Part shown: positions 1-10,905 of the stretch, in pieces
Position numbering within the stretch: the stretch's first letter is position 1
Layout: every line of letters starts with the position of its first letter
Source: Pluralibacter sp.
GTDB taxonomy: Bacteria > Pseudomonadota > Gammaproteobacteria > Enterobacterales > Enterobacteriaceae
Length of the DNA stretch: 64,000 nucleotides
Reading direction: 5' to 3'
Assembly (NCBI RefSeq): GCF_019237635.1
Contig: NZ_JAFAGS010000176.1
Coordinates: 29,107-93,106 of the forward strand
Program-made: the position numbers and the translations under genes
The notes under the pieces: generated by a model
Told to the model about the DNA's origin: nothing
Database searches by the model: none
What the model saw: the letters and a program-made list of their open reading frames with translations, nothing else

Positions 1-539
1 GGAAATCGCGGCAATCTTTGTAGGGATGTGCCGTTTACTTTAGCTAATTGTGCTGATGAAAACGGTGTTTTTTCGCAGATTATTTTAGCGTCAATTCACT
101 ATTGTCACACTTTGATGCATTTACCCATATTTCTTTGTCTGTATGATCCTGCCAGCCAGACGATATCATCTGTATAACTTAATGATATAGCTATAAATAT
201 TTATGAGGATTATTTTTCTGTCGAAAATTAGTCGTTATTTTGATCGCAAGTTGTTATCTAAAAACACATGTCCAAAAAAACACAATTTAATATTACTTAA
301 ATATGCTTACGCTTTTTGTGCGGTTGTGTATTGATGATGTTTATGATTAAACTGTCGACATTAAGCACCATTTATCATTTGGCGATGAAACCATCTCATT
401 AATGGGGCTGACACCTTTTTTCCTTTGGGTATATCTTGAAATATTCCTAATTTTGTTTATTTCTCTTTTGCGGAATTTATATGCATGGTAAATCATATTG
501 TCAAAATTTATTACTGCACTTATGCAAAGGGAGTTAAGC
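1..539 (+). promoter_or_regulatory. AT-rich region upstream of leuO, no gene seen
   Basis: This 539-base stretch holds no convincing gene. It is strikingly AT-rich, with many A and T runs and TATA-like hexamers. In E. coli the matching interval lies between the divergent leu operon and leuO and is silenced by H-NS, with LeuO, LrhA-type regulators and ppGpp affecting it. The composition here fits a nucleoid-protein-silenced promoter, but I cannot assign individual sites. Only the 3' boundary (leuO ribosome binding site, AAAGGGAG just before 540) is clear. Confidence 0.6.
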
Positions 540-1508
540 ATGACAGTGGAGTCCGATATGATCGTCGATAAAGGAGCGCTGCGAACCGCTTCTGGCCCTG
601 AATCTCAACGTCCGCAGTTACGCGCGGTGGATTTAAATTTATTAACGGTTTTCGATGCGGTAATGCAGGAGCAGAACATTACTCGTGCCGCACAGATTTT
701 AGGGATGTCGCAACCTGCGGTGAGTAATGCGGTGTCGCGTTTAAAAGTGATGTTCAATGATGAACTCTTCGTGCGCTATGGCCGGGGAATACAGCCGACA
801 GCGCGCGCCTATCAGCTGTTTGGCTCCGTTCGCCAGGCGCTGCAGTTGGTACAAAATGAATTACCGGGAGCCGGTTTCGAGCCTTTTAGCAGCGAACGTA
901 TATTTAACCTTTGCGTCTGCAGCCCATTAGATAATCGTTTAACATCAATGATTATTAACAAAGTAAGCGAGATGGCGCCGAATATTCATTTAGTATTTAA
1001 ATCTTCGCTTAATCAAAATACCGAACATCAGCTACGTTATCAGGAGCTCGAATTTGTTATCGGTTATGAGGAGTTTCGTCGTCCTGAGTTTGCCTGTGTG
1101 CCATTATTTCATGACGAAATGGTGCTGGTGGCGAGTGCGAATCACCCGCGTATTATTGGGCCGATGAAAGAAAACGATATTTATCATGAAGAACATGCGG
1201 TAGTTTCTCTCGATCGTTATGCTTCATTCAGCCTGCCCTGGTATGATACGGCGGAAAAACAGGCCCGCATTGCCTATCAGGGCATGGCGTTAATTAGTGT
1301 TCTGAATGTGGTTTCGCAAACGCATCTGGTCGCGGTGACGCCGCGTTGGCTGGCGGAAGAATTTACCGAGAAGCTCGACCTGCAAATTCTGCCTTTGCCA
1401 ATGAAGGTGAACAGCCGCACCTGTTTCCTGTCCTGGCACGAAGCTGCTGGCCGGGATAAAGGACACCAGTGGATGGAAGAGCTGCTGGTATCCGTCTGCC
1501 GCCACTAG
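540..1508 (+). CDS. leuO: LysR-family regulator LeuO
   Basis: LeuO is a LysR-type transcription factor that relieves H-NS silencing and controls many stress and surface genes (bgl, cas and others in E. coli). The 322-residue product has an N-terminal winged helix-turn-helix at about residues 27-85 with the typical LysR stretch from VDLNLLTVF through [22 protein letters not shown], then an effector-binding domain to the end. Family length in E. coli is 314. I chose the ATG at 540 because AAAGGGAG lies 6-7 bases upstream; an upstream in-frame ATG at 498 has no such site and sits in AT-rich sequence, and one at 558 is also possible. The residues before the HTH are poorly conserved with E. coli, while the rest is very similar. 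A terminator hairpin follows directly. Confidence 0.95.
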   Translation: MTVESDMIVDKGALRTASGPESQRPQLRAVDLNLLTVFDAVMQEQNITRAAQILGMSQPAVSNAVSRLKVMFNDELFVRYGRGIQPTARAYQLFGSVRQALQLVQNELPGAGFEPFSSERIFNLCVCSPLDNRLTSMIINKVSEMAPNIHLVFKSSLNQNTEHQLRYQELEFVIGYEEFRRPEFACVPLFHDEMVLVASANHPRIIGPMKENDIYHEEHAVVSLDRYASFSLPWYDTAEKQARIAYQGMALISVLNVVSQTHLVAVTPRWLAEEFTEKLDLQILPLPMKVNSRTCFLSWHEAAGRDKGHQWMEELLVSVCRH

Positions 1509-1517
1509 CGGCATAAA

Positions 1518-1552
1518 AATAAACCGGAGGGTAAAACCTTCGGTTTATTTTG
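1518..1552 (+). terminator. Terminator after leuO
   Basis: Ten-pair stem AAACCGGAGG / CCTTCGGTTT (one G-T pair) around a GTAAAA loop, extended by flanking AAT/ATT and followed by TTTTGT. It starts about 10 bases after the leuO stop. Confidence 0.8.
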
Positions 1553-1893
1553 TCATAACTTTATTATCTGGAATTTTATTCTGTTATTGCCGTGAGCGCC
1601 ATTCTGGTGAGGGGCGAAAAATGGATGATTTCCTGCCAGCTACGGTATCTCCCGAATTTTTTCTATTCTCTTTCCTTATTACTGAAGTAATTCACCATTT
1701 TCCTGCGCTATCGTTTTCTTTTCTGCTGTTCACCCCTGAGCAATGCGCAGTTGCGCCGATTGCCTGCCCGATAACGAGCGGTTATGTTAAGTAAATGCTG
1801 CGATTTACAAATCAGCAGGACGACGTTGCGTCCTGCTGTATGACTGCGCGGAAATGAATTCTGCCGTCATTAACTAAAGCCTGGAGGCAAACC
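1553..1893 (+). promoter_or_regulatory. ilvIH promoter region
   Basis: About 340 bases with no gene between the leuO terminator and ilvI. In E. coli the corresponding interval carries several Lrp sites that activate ilvIH and make it leucine-repressed. I see AT-rich blocks consistent with that, but no site that I can place with confidence, and no leader peptide or attenuator. The ilvI ribosome binding site is CTGGAGG at 1881-1887. Confidence 0.5.
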
Positions 1894-3618
1894 ATGGAGA
1901 TGTTGTCTGGCGCCGAGATGGTCGTCCGATCGCTTATCGATCAGGGCGTGAAGCAGGTATTCGGCTACCCCGGAGGCGCAGTCCTCGATATCTATGATGC
2001 GCTGCACACCGTGGGCGGAATCGATCACGTGCTGGTAAGGCATGAGCAAGCTGCGGTTCATATGGCTGACGGCCTGGCGCGCGCGACCGGCGAGGTCGGC
2101 GTGGTGCTGGTGACGTCTGGTCCGGGGGCGACGAACGCGATCACCGGGATTGCGACGGCCTATATGGACTCTATCCCGCTGGTGATCCTCTCCGGGCAGG
2201 TGGCAACATCGCTGATCGGTTATGACGCGTTCCAGGAGTGCGACATGGTCGGCATTTCTCGCCCGGTGGTCAAACACAGCTTCCTGGTTAAGCAGACGGA
2301 AGATATTCCCGGGGTGCTGAAAAAAGCCTTCTGGCTGGCGGCAAGCGGCCGTCCCGGGCCGGTGGTGGTGGATCTACCGAAGGACATTCTCAACCCGGCG
2401 AACAAGCTGCCGTATGTTTGGCCTGAGACGGTCAGCATGCGTTCCTATAACCCGACGACCCTGGGCCATAAAGGTCAAATTAAGCGGGCGCTGCAAACGC
2501 TGATAGCGGCGAAAAAACCGGTGGTATACGTTGGCGGCGGGGCGATTAACGCCCGTTGCGAGGCTCAACTGCGCACACTGGTTGAAAAACTCAATATTCC
2601 GGTAGTCTCATCGTTGATGGGGTTGGGCGCCTTTCCGGCGACACACCGCCAGGCGCTTGGCATGCTGGGTATGCATGGCACCTATGAAGCCAATATGACG
2701 ATGCATAACTCAGACGTGATTTTTGCCGTAGGGGTTCGCTTCGACGATCGTACGACCAATAATCTGGCGAAATATTGCCCGCAAGCGACCGTTTTGCACA
2801 TCGACATCGACCCCACGTCGATCTCGAAAACCGTGGCGGCGGACGTGCCTATCGTCGGCGATGCCCTTCTGGTGCTTGAGCAAATGTTAGAGCTGCTGGA
2901 GCAGGAAACCACGACGCAGCCGCTGGACGATATCCGAGACTGGTGGCAGCGGATTGATCAATGGCGCGCGCGTCAGTGCCTGAAGTACGACACGCAGAGT
3001 GAGAAGATCAAACCGCAGGCGGTCATCGAAACGATTTGTCGGCTGACCGATGGCGATGCGTACGTGACGTCTGACGTCGGGCAGCATCAGATGTTCGCCG
3101 CGCTCTATTACGCCTTTGATAAGCCGCGCCGTTGGATCAACTCCGGCGGTCTCGGCACCATGGGGTTCGGCCTGCCTGCCGCGCTGGGCGTTAAAATGGC
3201 GCTGCCGGACGCGACCGTTATTTGCGTCACTGGCGACGGCAGCATCCAGATGAATATTCAGGAGCTTTCCACCGCGCTGCAGTACGAGTTGCCGGTGCTG
3301 GTGCTGAACCTTAACAACCGCTATCTCGGGATGGTGAAGCAGTGGCAGGATATGATTTACTCCGGCCGCCATTCGCAATCCTACATGGCGTCGTTACCGG
3401 ATTTTGTCCGCCTGGCGGAAGCGTATGGGCACGTCGGCATCCGCATCGACAAACCGGCTGACCTTGAGAGCAAACTGGCTGAGGCGCTTACGCAGGTGCG
3501 CAATAACCGACTGGTGTTCGTCGACGTGACGGTGGACGGCAGTGAACACGTCTATCCGATGCAGATTCGCGGCGGCGGTATGGATGAAATGTGGTTGAGC
3601 AAAACGGAGAGAACCTGA
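1894..3618 (+). CDS. ilvI: Acetolactate synthase III, large subunit
   Basis: Catalytic subunit of acetohydroxyacid synthase III, which condenses pyruvate with pyruvate or 2-oxobutyrate in valine, leucine and isoleucine synthesis, using thiamine diphosphate, Mg and FAD. The 574-residue product has the three domains of the family: an N-terminal TPP pyrimidine-binding domain with the catalytic Glu51 in VRHEQAA, a central FAD-binding domain (about 190-330), and a C-terminal TPP pyrophosphate-binding domain with GDGS at 447-450 ending in the LNLNN metal-binding turn. Length equals E. coli IlvI. CTGGAGG lies 6-7 bases before the ATG. It is followed two bases later by ilvH, its regulatory subunit, so the pair is a two-gene operon. 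Confidence 0.98.
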   Translation: MEMLSGAEMVVRSLIDQGVKQVFGYPGGAVLDIYDALHTVGGIDHVLVRHEQAAVHMADGLARATGEVGVVLVTSGPGATNAITGIATAYMDSIPLVILSGQVATSLIGYDAFQECDMVGISRPVVKHSFLVKQTEDIPGVLKKAFWLAASGRPGPVVVDLPKDILNPANKLPYVWPETVSMRSYNPTTLGHKGQIKRALQTLIAAKKPVVYVGGGAINARCEAQLRTLVEKLNIPVVSSLMGLGAFPATHRQALGMLGMHGTYEANMTMHNSDVIFAVGVRFDDRTTNNLAKYCPQATVLHIDIDPTSISKTVAADVPIVGDALLVLEQMLELLEQETTTQPLDDIRDWWQRIDQWRARQCLKYDTQSEKIKPQAVIETICRLTDGDAYVTSDVGQHQMFAALYYAFDKPRRWINSGGLGTMGFGLPAALGVKMALPDATVICVTGDGSIQMNIQELSTALQYELPVLVLNLNNRYLGMVKQWQDMIYSGRHSQSYMASLPDFVRLAEAYGHVGIRIDKPADLESKLAEALTQVRNNRLVFVDVTVDGSEHVYPMQIRGGGMDEMWLSKTERT

Positions 3619-3620
3619 TT

Positions 3621-4112
3621 ATGCGCCGGATATTATCTGTCTTACTGGAGAACGAATCTGGGGCGTTATCGCGCGTGATCGGTCTCTTTTCCCAGCGTGG
3701 CTATAACATCGAGAGCCTGACCGTGGCGCCGACGGACGATCCGACGCTGTCGCGCATGACGATTCAGACGGTCGGTGACGAAAAGGTCATCGAGCAAATC
3801 GAAAAGCAGCTGCATAAGCTGGTCGACGTCCTGCGCGTCAGCGAACTGGGGCAGGGCGCGCACGTCGAGCGTGAGATCATGCTGGTGAAGGTGCAGGCGA
3901 GCGGCTACGGGCGGGAAGAGGTAAAGCGCAATACCGAGATTTTTCGCGGGCAAATCATTGATGTGACGCCTTCGATCTATACTGTTCAACTGGCGGGCAC
4001 CAGCGATAAGCTTGATGCGTTTCTCGCCTCCCTGCGTGATGTCGCCAGAATCGTTGAGGTTGCGCGTTCCGGTATCGTGGGATTGTCGCGCGGCGACAAA
4101 ATTATGCGCTAG
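3621..4112 (+). CDS. ilvH: Acetolactate synthase III, small regulatory subunit
   Basis: Regulatory subunit that binds valine through ACT domains and confers feedback inhibition on IlvI. The 163-residue protein has an N-terminal ACT domain (residues 1-75, beginning [19 protein letters not shown]) and a C-terminal ACT-like domain (about 80-160), as in E. coli, and the same length. An upstream in-frame start inside ilvI (3591) would add ten residues not present in the family; the ATG at 3621, preceded by ACGGAGAG, gives the family start. It sits 2 bases after the ilvI stop, implying translational coupling, and is followed by a strong terminator. Confidence 0.97.
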   Translation: MRRILSVLLENESGALSRVIGLFSQRGYNIESLTVAPTDDPTLSRMTIQTVGDEKVIEQIEKQLHKLVDVLRVSELGQGAHVEREIMLVKVQASGYGREEVKRNTEIFRGQIIDVTPSIYTVQLAGTSDKLDAFLASLRDVARIVEVARSGIVGLSRGDKIMR

Positions 4113-4137
4113 CGTAAAAAAACGCCTCTGCAATCTT

Positions 4138-4167
4138 AGCCCGACCTCCTTTGTCGGGCTTTTTTTT
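4138..4167 (+). terminator. Terminator of ilvIH
   Basis: Perfect eight-pair stem AGCCCGAC / GTCGGGCT around CTCCTTT, followed by a run of eight T. It closes the ilvIH operon before cra. Confidence 0.92.
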
Positions 4168-4293
4168 GCGAAATCAGCAGTAAGAGCGAACAAAAGCGGT
4201 TGCCGGAGTCAGTTTTCTGCGTTTAGATGTTATGAAACTTATTCCATAATTTAGCAGTGGTTATGGTTTGTACATTATTAGCAAGGGGCAATT

Positions 4294-5298
4294 GTGAAAC
4301 TGGATGAAATCGCCAGACTTGCCGGTGTATCCCGCACCACGGCAAGTTATGTGATTAACGGCAAAGCCAAACAGTACCGCGTCAGCGACAAAACGGTCGA
4401 GAAGGTGATGGCGGTTGTGCGTGAGCATAACTATCATCCCAACGCGGTAGCAGCCGGGCTGCGGGCAGGACGCACGCGTTCAATTGGTCTGGTCATCCCC
4501 GATCTCGAAAACACCAGTTATACCCGTATCGCCAACTATCTTGAGCGCCAGGCGCGCCAGCGCGGCTATCAGCTGCTGATCGCCTGCTCTGAAGATCAGC
4601 CGGATAACGAAATGCGCTGTATTGAGCACCTGCTGCAGCGTCAGGTTGATGCGATTATCGTCTCCACCTCGCTACCGCCTGAGCATCCGTTCTACCAGCG
4701 CTGGGCCAATGGTTCGTTCCCTATCGTGGCGCTCGATCGCGCGCTCGATCGTGAGCATTTCACCAGCGTCGTTGGCGCCGACCAGGAGGATGCCGAGGCG
4801 CTGGCCGCAGAGTTGCGTACTTTCCCGGCCCAAACCGTGCTTTACCTCGGGGCGCTGCCTGAACTGTCCGTGAGCTTCCTGCGCGAGCAAGGGTTCCGTA
4901 GCGCGTGGAAGGACGATCCCCGCGAGGTCAACTTCCTCTACGCCAATAGCTATGAACGAGAAGCGGCGGCGCAGCTTTTTGATAAATGGCTGGAAACGCA
5001 TCCGATGCCGCAGGCGCTGTTTACCACCTCGTTTGCGCTGCTGCAGGGGGTGATGGACGTGACTCTGCGTCGTGAAGGGAAGCTGCCCTCGGATCTGGCG
5101 ATCGCCACGTTTGGCGATCACGAACTGCTTGATTTTCTGCAGTGCCCGGTGCTCGCGGTCGCGCAGCGCCATCGCGACGTGGCGGAGCGCGTGCTGGAGA
5201 TTGTGCTGGCAAGCCTTGATGAGCCGCGCAAGCCGAAACCTGGCTTGAGCCGTATTCGCCGCAATCTTTATCGTCGGGGAAGCTTAAGCCGTCGCTGA
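4294..5298 (+). CDS. cra: Catabolite repressor/activator Cra (FruR)
   Basis: LacI-family regulator that responds to fructose 1-phosphate and fructose 1,6-bisphosphate and balances glycolysis against gluconeogenesis. The 334-residue product has the LacI helix-turn-helix at residues 1-55 ([20 protein letters not shown]), the hinge helix, and a periplasmic-binding-protein-like effector domain from about residue 60. Length matches E. coli. The start is GTG at 4294, preceded by AAGGGGC. It is a single-gene unit: a terminator precedes it (ilvH) and a hairpin follows. Similarity to E. coli Cra is near complete, with small differences mainly in the effector domain. Confidence 0.98.
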   Translation: MKLDEIARLAGVSRTTASYVINGKAKQYRVSDKTVEKVMAVVREHNYHPNAVAAGLRAGRTRSIGLVIPDLENTSYTRIANYLERQARQRGYQLLIACSEDQPDNEMRCIEHLLQRQVDAIIVSTSLPPEHPFYQRWANGSFPIVALDRALDREHFTSVVGADQEDAEALAAELRTFPAQTVLYLGALPELSVSFLREQGFRSAWKDDPREVNFLYANSYEREAAAQLFDKWLETHPMPQALFTTSFALLQGVMDVTLRREGKLPSDLAIATFGDHELLDFLQCPVLAVAQRHRDVAERVLEIVLASLDEPRKPKPGLSRIRRNLYRRGSLSRR

Positions 5299-5307
5299 TA
5301 AAAATCT

Positions 5308-5337
5308 GAAGGCAGCCCGGCGCTGCCTTCATTTATT
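5308..5337 (+). terminator. Terminator after cra
   Basis: Stem GAAGGCAG / CTGCCTTC around CCCGGCG, eight pairs, followed by ATTTATTT. It begins 10 bases after the cra stop codon. Confidence 0.8.
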
Positions 5338-5804
5338 TCCCTTTTACTCATATATTCAGATAATTCTTTAAAATTATTAGGGCTTCATTAAAAACGGCAT
5401 TTAATAAGCACTAAAAACCGTTGTAGGGTTAATAACAGGTAAAGTAAAGTTTCTTTTGTATTATTTTGTTACATATTTAACGGGCATTTGCCGAATTTAC
5501 AAACACTTCATCCCTGACCGAAGGTTTGCCCCGCGTAATCCCCTGCCAGCGCCTGCTGAAACACTTTCATCAAGGGCTATTAACATGCGCCAGAATGTCC
5601 TAAAATGCCGCGCACGTCGCAAACTGACACTTTATATTTTCATTCGGTGAGATTGAGTTGTTGAAAACCGTTACGGACCTGTTGGTATTTTTTCTTACAA
5701 GTATTCATAACGTTAATTTGCCTCTTTCGCTGGACAGAATTTAAACAGAGCGAATATCTGCCGTCATTATTGGGTTTTTGGACTCCGTTGGCGTTAGTGC
5801 TGGC
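5338..5804. other. Gene-free interval between cra and mraZ
   Basis: About 470 bases with no supported gene. The stretch is AT-rich. A possible 64-codon open frame at 5456-5650 has no good ribosome binding site and a composition unlike real proteins, so I do not call it. The interval leads into the mra promoter at 5805. Confidence 0.6.
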
Positions 5805-5834
5805 TTGACAAGCTTTTCCTCCGCTCCGTAAACT
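5805..5834 (+). promoter_or_regulatory. mra promoter (Pmra) of the dcw cluster
   Basis: Sigma-70 promoter with a perfect -35 TTGACA (5805-5810), an 18-base spacer and -10 TAAACT (5829-5834). It matches the known E. coli Pmra almost base for base and is expected to drive mraZ and the downstream division and cell wall genes. Confidence 0.9.
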
Positions 5835-5841
5835 CCTTAAG

Positions 5842-5876
5842 GTGGGAATTTGTGGATTAAAGTGGTGAAAAGGGGT
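5842..5876 (+). promoter_or_regulatory. MraZ operator: four repeats at 10-base spacing
   Basis: Four five-base G-rich repeats at an exact 10-base period: GTGGG (5842), GTGGA (5852), GTGGT (5862) and GGGGT (5872). MraZ is known to bind such direct repeats just downstream of Pmra and repress its own cluster. The last repeat lies 10 bases before the mraZ start, so binding would cover the transcribed leader. Confidence 0.85.
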
Positions 5877-5885
5877 GAGGCTGGC

Positions 5886-6344
5886 ATGTTCCGTGGGGCA
5901 ACGTTAGTCAATCTCGACAGCAAAGGGCGCTTAGCGGTGCCCACCCGATATCGGGATTTGCTGAACGAGAACGCTTCCGGTCAATTGGTTTGTACCATTG
6001 ACATCCATCACCCGTGCCTGCTGCTTTATCCGCTGCCCGAATGGGAAATCATCGAGCAAAAATTGTCGCGGCTGTCGAGCATGAACCCGGCTGAGCGGCG
6101 CGTTCAGCGTCTGCTGTTAGGGCATGCCAGTGAGTGTCAGATGGATAACGCCGGTCGTTTGCTGATTGCGCCGGTTTTACGGCAACATGCCGGACTGACA
6201 AAAGAAGTGATGCTGGTTGGGCAGTTCAACAAGTTTGAACTGTGGGATGAAACGACCTGGTATCAACGGGTCAAGGAAGATATCGACGCAGAGCAATCCG
6301 ATTCCGCAGTATTGTCGGAACGGTTGCAGGACTTGTCTTTATAA
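5886..6344 (+). CDS. mraZ: Transcriptional regulator MraZ
   Basis: MraZ is a ring-forming DNA-binding protein of the SpoVT/AbrB fold that represses the dcw cluster through repeats in its own leader. The 152-residue product contains two copies of the MraZ half-domain, each with the DxxGR signature: DSKGRL near residue 11 and DNAGRL near residue 88. Length equals E. coli MraZ. An upstream in-frame start at 5850 would begin inside the operator repeats; the ATG at 5886, preceded by GGGGTGAGG, gives the family N-terminus [14 protein letters not shown]. The stop codon is followed one base later by the rsmH start, as first gene of the dcw transcript. Confidence 0.97.
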   Translation: MFRGATLVNLDSKGRLAVPTRYRDLLNENASGQLVCTIDIHHPCLLLYPLPEWEIIEQKLSRLSSMNPAERRVQRLLLGHASECQMDNAGRLLIAPVLRQHAGLTKEVMLVGQFNKFELWDETTWYQRVKEDIDAEQSDSAVLSERLQDLSL

Positions 6345-6345
6345 G

Positions 6346-7287
6346 ATGATGGAAAATTTTAAACACACGACGGTACTTCTGGATGAGGCCGTTAACGGCC
6401 TGAATATTCGTCCGGATGGTATCTACATTGATGGCACTTTCGGTCGCGGTGGCCACTCGCGTCTGATTCTTTCGCAGCTTGGCGCGGAAGGACGACTGCT
6501 GGCTATCGATCGCGACCCAGAGGCGATTGCGGTGGCGAATACCATCGACGATCCCCGCTTTTCCATCGTACATGGACCTTTCTCCGCGCTGGCTGATTAT
6601 GCCGCCGAGCGCAGTCTTACCGGCAAGATCGACGGCATTCTCCTCGATCTTGGCGTCTCTTCACCACAGCTTGACGATGCTGAACGCGGTTTCTCTTTTA
6701 TGCGCGACGGTCCACTGGACATGCGCATGGACCCGACCCGCGGCCAGTCTGCCGCCGAGTGGCTGCAAACGGCGGATGAAGCCGATATCGCCTGGGTCAT
6801 CAAAACCTTTGGCGAAGAACGCTTTGGCAAACGTATTGCGCGCGCCATCGTTGAGCGTAACCGCGTTGAGCCGATGACCCGTACCAAAGAGCTGGCCGAG
6901 GTCATCGCCGCGGCGACGCCGGTGAAGGATAAACACAAACATCCCGCGACCCGTACCTTCCAGGCGGTGCGCATCTGGGTGAACAGTGAACTGGAGGAGA
7001 TAGAGCAGGCGCTAAAAAGCTCGCTCGACGTGCTTGCCCCGGGTGGGCGGCTCTCCATTATCAGTTTCCATTCGCTGGAAGACCGCATTGTGAAGCGCTT
7101 TATGCGTGAGCAAAGCCGCGGTCCGCAGGTTCCGGCAGGGTTACCGATGACGGAAGAGCAACTCAGGAAACTGGGGGGCCGTCAACTGCGAGCACTAGGC
7201 AAGTTGATGCCGGGCGAAGAAGAGGTGGCAGAGAATCCACGCGCTCGTAGTTCAGTTCTGCGTATTGCAGAGAGGACGAACGCATGA
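6346..7287 (+). CDS. rsmH: 16S rRNA m4C1402 methyltransferase RsmH
   Basis: S-adenosylmethionine-dependent enzyme that N4-methylates C1402 of 16S rRNA in the decoding centre. The 313-residue product shows the SAM-binding motif [10 protein letters not shown] near residue 29, the [10 protein letters not shown] strand-2 acid motif, and [14 protein letters not shown] near residue 97. Length equals E. coli. The N-terminus is [12 protein letters not shown]; the ATG at 6346 overlaps nothing but follows the mraZ stop by one base, so the two are coupled. The ftsL start overlaps its stop by 4 bases (ATGA). Older name mraW. Confidence 0.97.
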   Translation: MMENFKHTTVLLDEAVNGLNIRPDGIYIDGTFGRGGHSRLILSQLGAEGRLLAIDRDPEAIAVANTIDDPRFSIVHGPFSALADYAAERSLTGKIDGILLDLGVSSPQLDDAERGFSFMRDGPLDMRMDPTRGQSAAEWLQTADEADIAWVIKTFGEERFGKRIARAIVERNRVEPMTRTKELAEVIAAATPVKDKHKHPATRTFQAVRIWVNSELEEIEQALKSSLDVLAPGGRLSIISFHSLEDRIVKRFMREQSRGPQVPAGLPMTEEQLRKLGGRQLRALGKLMPGEEEVAENPRARSSVLRIAERTNA

Positions 7288-7649
7288 TCAGCAGAGTGTC
7301 AGAGGCCTTAAGCAAGGTAAAAGGATCGATTGGAAGCAACGAGCGCCATGCTTTGCCTGGCGTCATCGGTGACGATCTTTTGCGGTTTGGGAAGCTGCCA
7401 CTCTGCTTGTTCATTTGCATCATTCTGACGGCAGTCACTGTCGTGACGACGGCGCACCATACCCGTCTGTTAACGGCGCAGCGTGAACAACTGGTTCTGG
7501 AACGCGATGCGCTCGATATCGAGTGGCGCAACCTGATTCTGGAAGAAAACGCGCTCGGCGATCACAGCCGGGTAGAACGGATCGCGACAGAGAAATTGCA
7601 GATGCAGCATGTCGATCCTTCACAGGAAAATATTGTTGTACAGAAATAA
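7284..7649 (+). CDS. ftsL: Cell division protein FtsL
   Basis: Small bitopic division protein that forms the FtsQLB complex and helps activate FtsWI septal peptidoglycan synthesis. The 121 residues comprise a cytoplasmic N-terminus of about 35 residues, one membrane segment (about 36-57, [20 protein letters not shown]) and a periplasmic leucine-zipper-like coiled coil (about 60-100). Length matches E. coli FtsL. The start overlaps the rsmH stop (ATGA) and the stop is 15 bases before ftsI. Confidence 0.97.
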   Translation: MISRVSEALSKVKGSIGSNERHALPGVIGDDLLRFGKLPLCLFICIILTAVTVVTTAHHTRLLTAQREQLVLERDALDIEWRNLILEENALGDHSRVERIATEKLQMQHVDPSQENIVVQK

Positions 7650-7664
7650 GGATTAGCGCGACGC

Positions 7665-9431
7665 ATGAAAGCAGTGGCAAAGACGCAGAAACCAAAACGC
7701 CAGGAAGAACAAGCCAACTTCATCAGTTGGCGTTTTGCGTTGCTTTGCGGCTGCATTTTGCTGGCGTTGACGTTTTTGCTGGGTCGCGTGGCCTGGCTAC
7801 AGATCATCAGTCCTGACATGCTGGTGCGTCAGGGTGACATGCGTTCCCTGCGCGTGCAGGAGGTGTCCACCTCGCGCGGGATGATAACCGACCGTTCTGG
7901 CCGACCGCTGGCGGTGAGCGTGCCGGTGAAAGCGATTTGGGCTGACCCTAAAGAGCTGCATGACGCAGGCGGCATTAGCCTCGACAACCGCTGGAAGGCG
8001 CTGTCCGACGCCCTGAATATGCCGCTGGATCAGCTGGCTTCCCGCATTAACGCTAACCCGAAAGGGCGCTTTATCTATCTGGCCCGTCAGGTCAACCCTG
8101 ACATGGCCGACTACATCAAAAAGCTCAAGCTGCCGGGGATCTATCTGCGCGAAGAGTCCCGCCGCTACTACCCTTCCGGTGAAGTAACCGCTCACCTCAT
8201 TGGCTTTACTAACGTCGACAGCCAGGGGATTGAAGGGGTCGAGAAGAGTTTTGATAAGTGGCTGACCGGGCAGCCGGGCGAGCGTATCGTGCGTAAAGAC
8301 CGTTACGGTCGCGTCATTGAAGATATCTCCTCCACCGACAGCCAGGCGGCGCATAACCTGGCGCTGAGCATTGACGAACGCTTGCAGGCGCTGGTTTACC
8401 GTGAGCTGAACAACGCCGTGGCGTTTAACAAAGCGGAATCCGGCAGCGCGGTGCTGGTCGATGTCAGCACCGGCGAAGTGCTGGCGATGGCCAACAGCCC
8501 CTCCTACAACCCGAACAACTTCAGCGGCACCGCAAAAGATGCGATGCGTAACCGCGCCATCACCGACGTTTTCGAGCCGGGTTCAACGGTAAAACCGATG
8601 GTGGTGATGACCGCGCTGCAGCGTGGGATTGTGAACGAAAATACCGTACTGAACACCATTCCTTATCAGATTAACGGTCACGAAATCAAAGACGTGGCGC
8701 GTTACAGCGAATTGTCCCTGACCGGGGTACTACAGAAGTCGAGTAACGTTGGTGTCTCCAAGCTGGCGTTAGCGATGCCCTCCTCAGCGTTAGTAGATAC
8801 TTACTCACGTTTTGGACTGGGAAAGGCGACCAATTTGGGGTTGGTCGGAGAACGCAGTGGCTTATTTCCTCAAAAACAACGGTGGTCTGACATAGAGAGG
8901 GCCACCTTCTCTTTCGGCTATGGGCTAATGGTAACCCCGTTACAGTTAGCGCGAGTCTATGCAACGATCGGCAGCTATGGCGTCTACCGCCCGCTGTCGA
9001 TCACCAAAGTTGATCCCCCCGTTCCGGGCGAGCGTATCTTCCCTGAGTCTATCGTACGTACCGTCATGCATATGATGGAGAGCGTGGCGCTGCCGGGCGG
9101 CGGCGGCGTGAAGGCAGCGATTAAAGGCTACCGTATCGCCATCAAAACCGGTACGGCGAAAAAAGTGGGGCCGGATGGCCGCTACATCAACAAATATATT
9201 GCTTACACCGCGGGTGTCGCGCCAGCCAGCCAGCCGCGCTTTGCGCTGGTGGTGGTGATTAACGACCCGCAGGCGGGTAAATACTACGGCGGCGCCGTTT
9301 CCGCGCCAGTGTTTGGTGCCATCATGGGCGGCGTTCTGCGCACCATGAACATCGAGCCGGATGCGCTGGCGACGGGCGAAAAAAGTGAATATGTAATTAA
9401 TCAAGGCGAGGGAACCGGTGGCAGATCGTAA
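7665..9431 (+). CDS. ftsI: Penicillin-binding protein 3, septal transpeptidase FtsI
   Basis: Septum-specific peptidoglycan transpeptidase that works with FtsW. The 588-residue product has a short cytoplasmic tail, one membrane anchor (about 20-45), a non-catalytic pedestal domain, and a penicillin-binding transpeptidase domain. The active-site motifs are at the same positions as in E. coli: STVK with nucleophile Ser307, SSN at 359-361 and KTG at 494-496. Length equals E. coli. It is the target of aztreonam and similar beta-lactams; the YRIN/YRIK-type insertion known from resistant E. coli near residue 333 is absent. Its 3' end overlaps murE by 14 bases. Confidence 0.98.
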   Translation: MKAVAKTQKPKRQEEQANFISWRFALLCGCILLALTFLLGRVAWLQIISPDMLVRQGDMRSLRVQEVSTSRGMITDRSGRPLAVSVPVKAIWADPKELHDAGGISLDNRWKALSDALNMPLDQLASRINANPKGRFIYLARQVNPDMADYIKKLKLPGIYLREESRRYYPSGEVTAHLIGFTNVDSQGIEGVEKSFDKWLTGQPGERIVRKDRYGRVIEDISSTDSQAAHNLALSIDERLQALVYRELNNAVAFNKAESGSAVLVDVSTGEVLAMANSPSYNPNNFSGTAKDAMRNRAITDVFEPGSTVKPMVVMTALQRGIVNENTVLNTIPYQINGHEIKDVARYSELSLTGVLQKSSNVGVSKLALAMPSSALVDTYSRFGLGKATNLGLVGERSGLFPQKQRWSDIERATFSFGYGLMVTPLQLARVYATIGSYGVYRPLSITKVDPPVPGERIFPESIVRTVMHMMESVALPGGGGVKAAIKGYRIAIKTGTAKKVGPDGRYINKYIAYTAGVAPASQPRFALVVVINDPQAGKYYGGAVSAPVFGAIMGGVLRTMNIEPDALATGEKSEYVINQGEGTGGRS

Positions 9432-10905
9432 TTTGCGCGACCTTCTTGCTCCGTGGGTGCCGAATGCACCCGAGCGGGCGCTGCGAGAGATGACACTCGA
9501 TAGCCGCGTGGCGGCATCGGGCGATCTCTTTGTGGCTGTGTCAGGTCATCAGGCGGACGGGCGTCGATATATCCCGCAGGCGATAGCGCAAGGTGTTGCT
9601 GCCATTATTGCTGAGGCAAAAGACGAAGCGACCGATGGCGAAATCCGTGAAATGCACGGCGTACCGGTTATCTATCTCAGCCAGTTGAATGAGCGCCTGT
9701 CGGCGCTGGCCGGTCGTTTCTATCACCAGCCTTCCGGGCGTCTGCGCCTGGTCGGGGTGACCGGGACGAATGGCAAAACCACCACAACCCAACTGCTGGC
9801 GCAATGGGCGCAGTTGCTGGGCGAAACCAGCGCCGTGATGGGTACTGTCGGCAACGGTCTGCTGGATAAAGTTATCCCGACGGAAAATACGACCGGCTCG
9901 GCCGTCGACGTGCAGCACGTGCTGTCGGGACTTGCAGGGCAGGGGGCGACGTTGGCCGCCATGGAAGTTTCTTCCCATGGCCTGGTGCAGCATCGCGTCG
10001 CGGCGCTGCAGTTTGCCGCTTCTGTTTTCACCAACTTAAGCCGTGACCACCTCGATTACCACGGCGATATGGAACACTACGAAGCGGCGAAATGGCTGCT
10101 TTATTCCACCCACCACTGCGGCCAGGCGATTATTAACGCCGATGACGAAGTGGGACGCCGCTGGCTGGCGAAACTGCCGGATGCGGTTGCCGTATCCATG
10201 GAAGACCATATCAATCCGAACTGCCACGGCCGCTGGCTGAAGGCGACCTCGGTGAGCTACCACGACCACGGGGCGACTATCCAGTTTGCCTCCAGTTGGG
10301 GCAATGGCGAAATCGACAGCCGCCTGATGGGCGCGTTTAACGTCAGCAACCTACTGCTGGCGCTGGCGACGCTGCTGGCGCTGGGCTACCCGCTTGCCAG
10401 CCTCCTGAGCACCGCCGCGCGTTTGCAGCCGGTGTGCGGCCGTATGGAAGTGTTCACCGCGCCGGGGAAACCGACGGTAGTGGTTGACTACGCTCATACG
10501 CCGGATGCGCTGGAAAAGGCCCTGCAGGCCGCGCGTCTGCACTGTGCGGGCAAGCTGTGGTGCGTCTTTGGCTGCGGCGGCGATCGCGACAAAGGCAAAC
10601 GTCCGCTGATGGGGGCTATTGCCGAAGAGTTCGCCGATGTGGTGGTGGTGACGGACGACAATCCGCGTACCGAAGAGCCGCGCGCGATTATTAACGATAT
10701 CCTGGCCGGTATGCTGGACGCCGGACGGGTGAAAGTGATGGAAGGGCGCGCTGAAGCGGTGACCAACGCCATCATGCAGGCAAAAGAAAACGACGTGGTG
10801 CTGGTGGCCGGTAAAGGTCATGAGGACTACCAGATTGTCGGCAACCGCCGCCTTGATTATTCCGACCGCGTCACTGCAGCCCGCCTGCTGGGAGTGGTGG
10901 CATGA
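9418..10905 (+). CDS. murE: UDP-MurNAc-tripeptide ligase MurE
   Basis: Adds meso-diaminopimelate to UDP-MurNAc-L-Ala-D-Glu in the cytoplasm. The 495-residue product has the Mur ligase three-domain fold: substrate domain, central ATPase domain with the P-loop GTNGKTTT near residue 116, and a C-terminal domain with the meso-DAP-selecting DNPR motif at residues 414-417. Length matches E. coli. Translation starts at GTG (9418) inside the end of ftsI, giving [13 protein letters not shown]. The murF start overlaps its stop by 4 bases. Confidence 0.98.
   Translation: MADRNLRDLLAPWVPNAPERALREMTLDSRVAASGDLFVAVSGHQADGRRYIPQAIAQGVAAIIAEAKDEATDGEIREMHGVPVIYLSQLNERLSALAGRFYHQPSGRLRLVGVTGTNGKTTTTQLLAQWAQLLGETSAVMGTVGNGLLDKVIPTENTTGSAVDVQHVLSGLAGQGATLAAMEVSSHGLVQHRVAALQFAASVFTNLSRDHLDYHGDMEHYEAAKWLLYSTHHCGQAIINADDEVGRRWLAKLPDAVAVSMEDHINPNCHGRWLKATSVSYHDHGATIQFASSWGNGEIDSRLMGAFNVSNLLLALATLLALGYPLASLLSTAARLQPVCGRMEVFTAPGKPTVVVDYAHTPDALEKALQAARLHCAGKLWCVFGCGGDRDKGKRPLMGAIAEEFADVVVVTDDNPRTEEPRAIINDILAGMLDAGRVKVMEGRAEAVTNAIMQAKENDVVLVAGKGHEDYQIVGNRRLDYSDRVTAARLLGVVA

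Noticed and set aside
1..539. Possible leu operon leader or promoter on the minus strand
   Set aside because: A leuL-like leucine run or attenuator is not visible in the window; the leu promoter is probably beyond the left edge.
4012..4254. 80-codon frame across the ilvH end
   Set aside because: It overlaps ilvH out of frame and runs through the ilvIH terminator.
5456..5650. 64-codon open frame in the cra-mraZ gap
   Set aside because: No ribosome binding site, low-complexity AT-rich origin and no resemblance to known proteins; it is best read as a chance frame in a promoter region.
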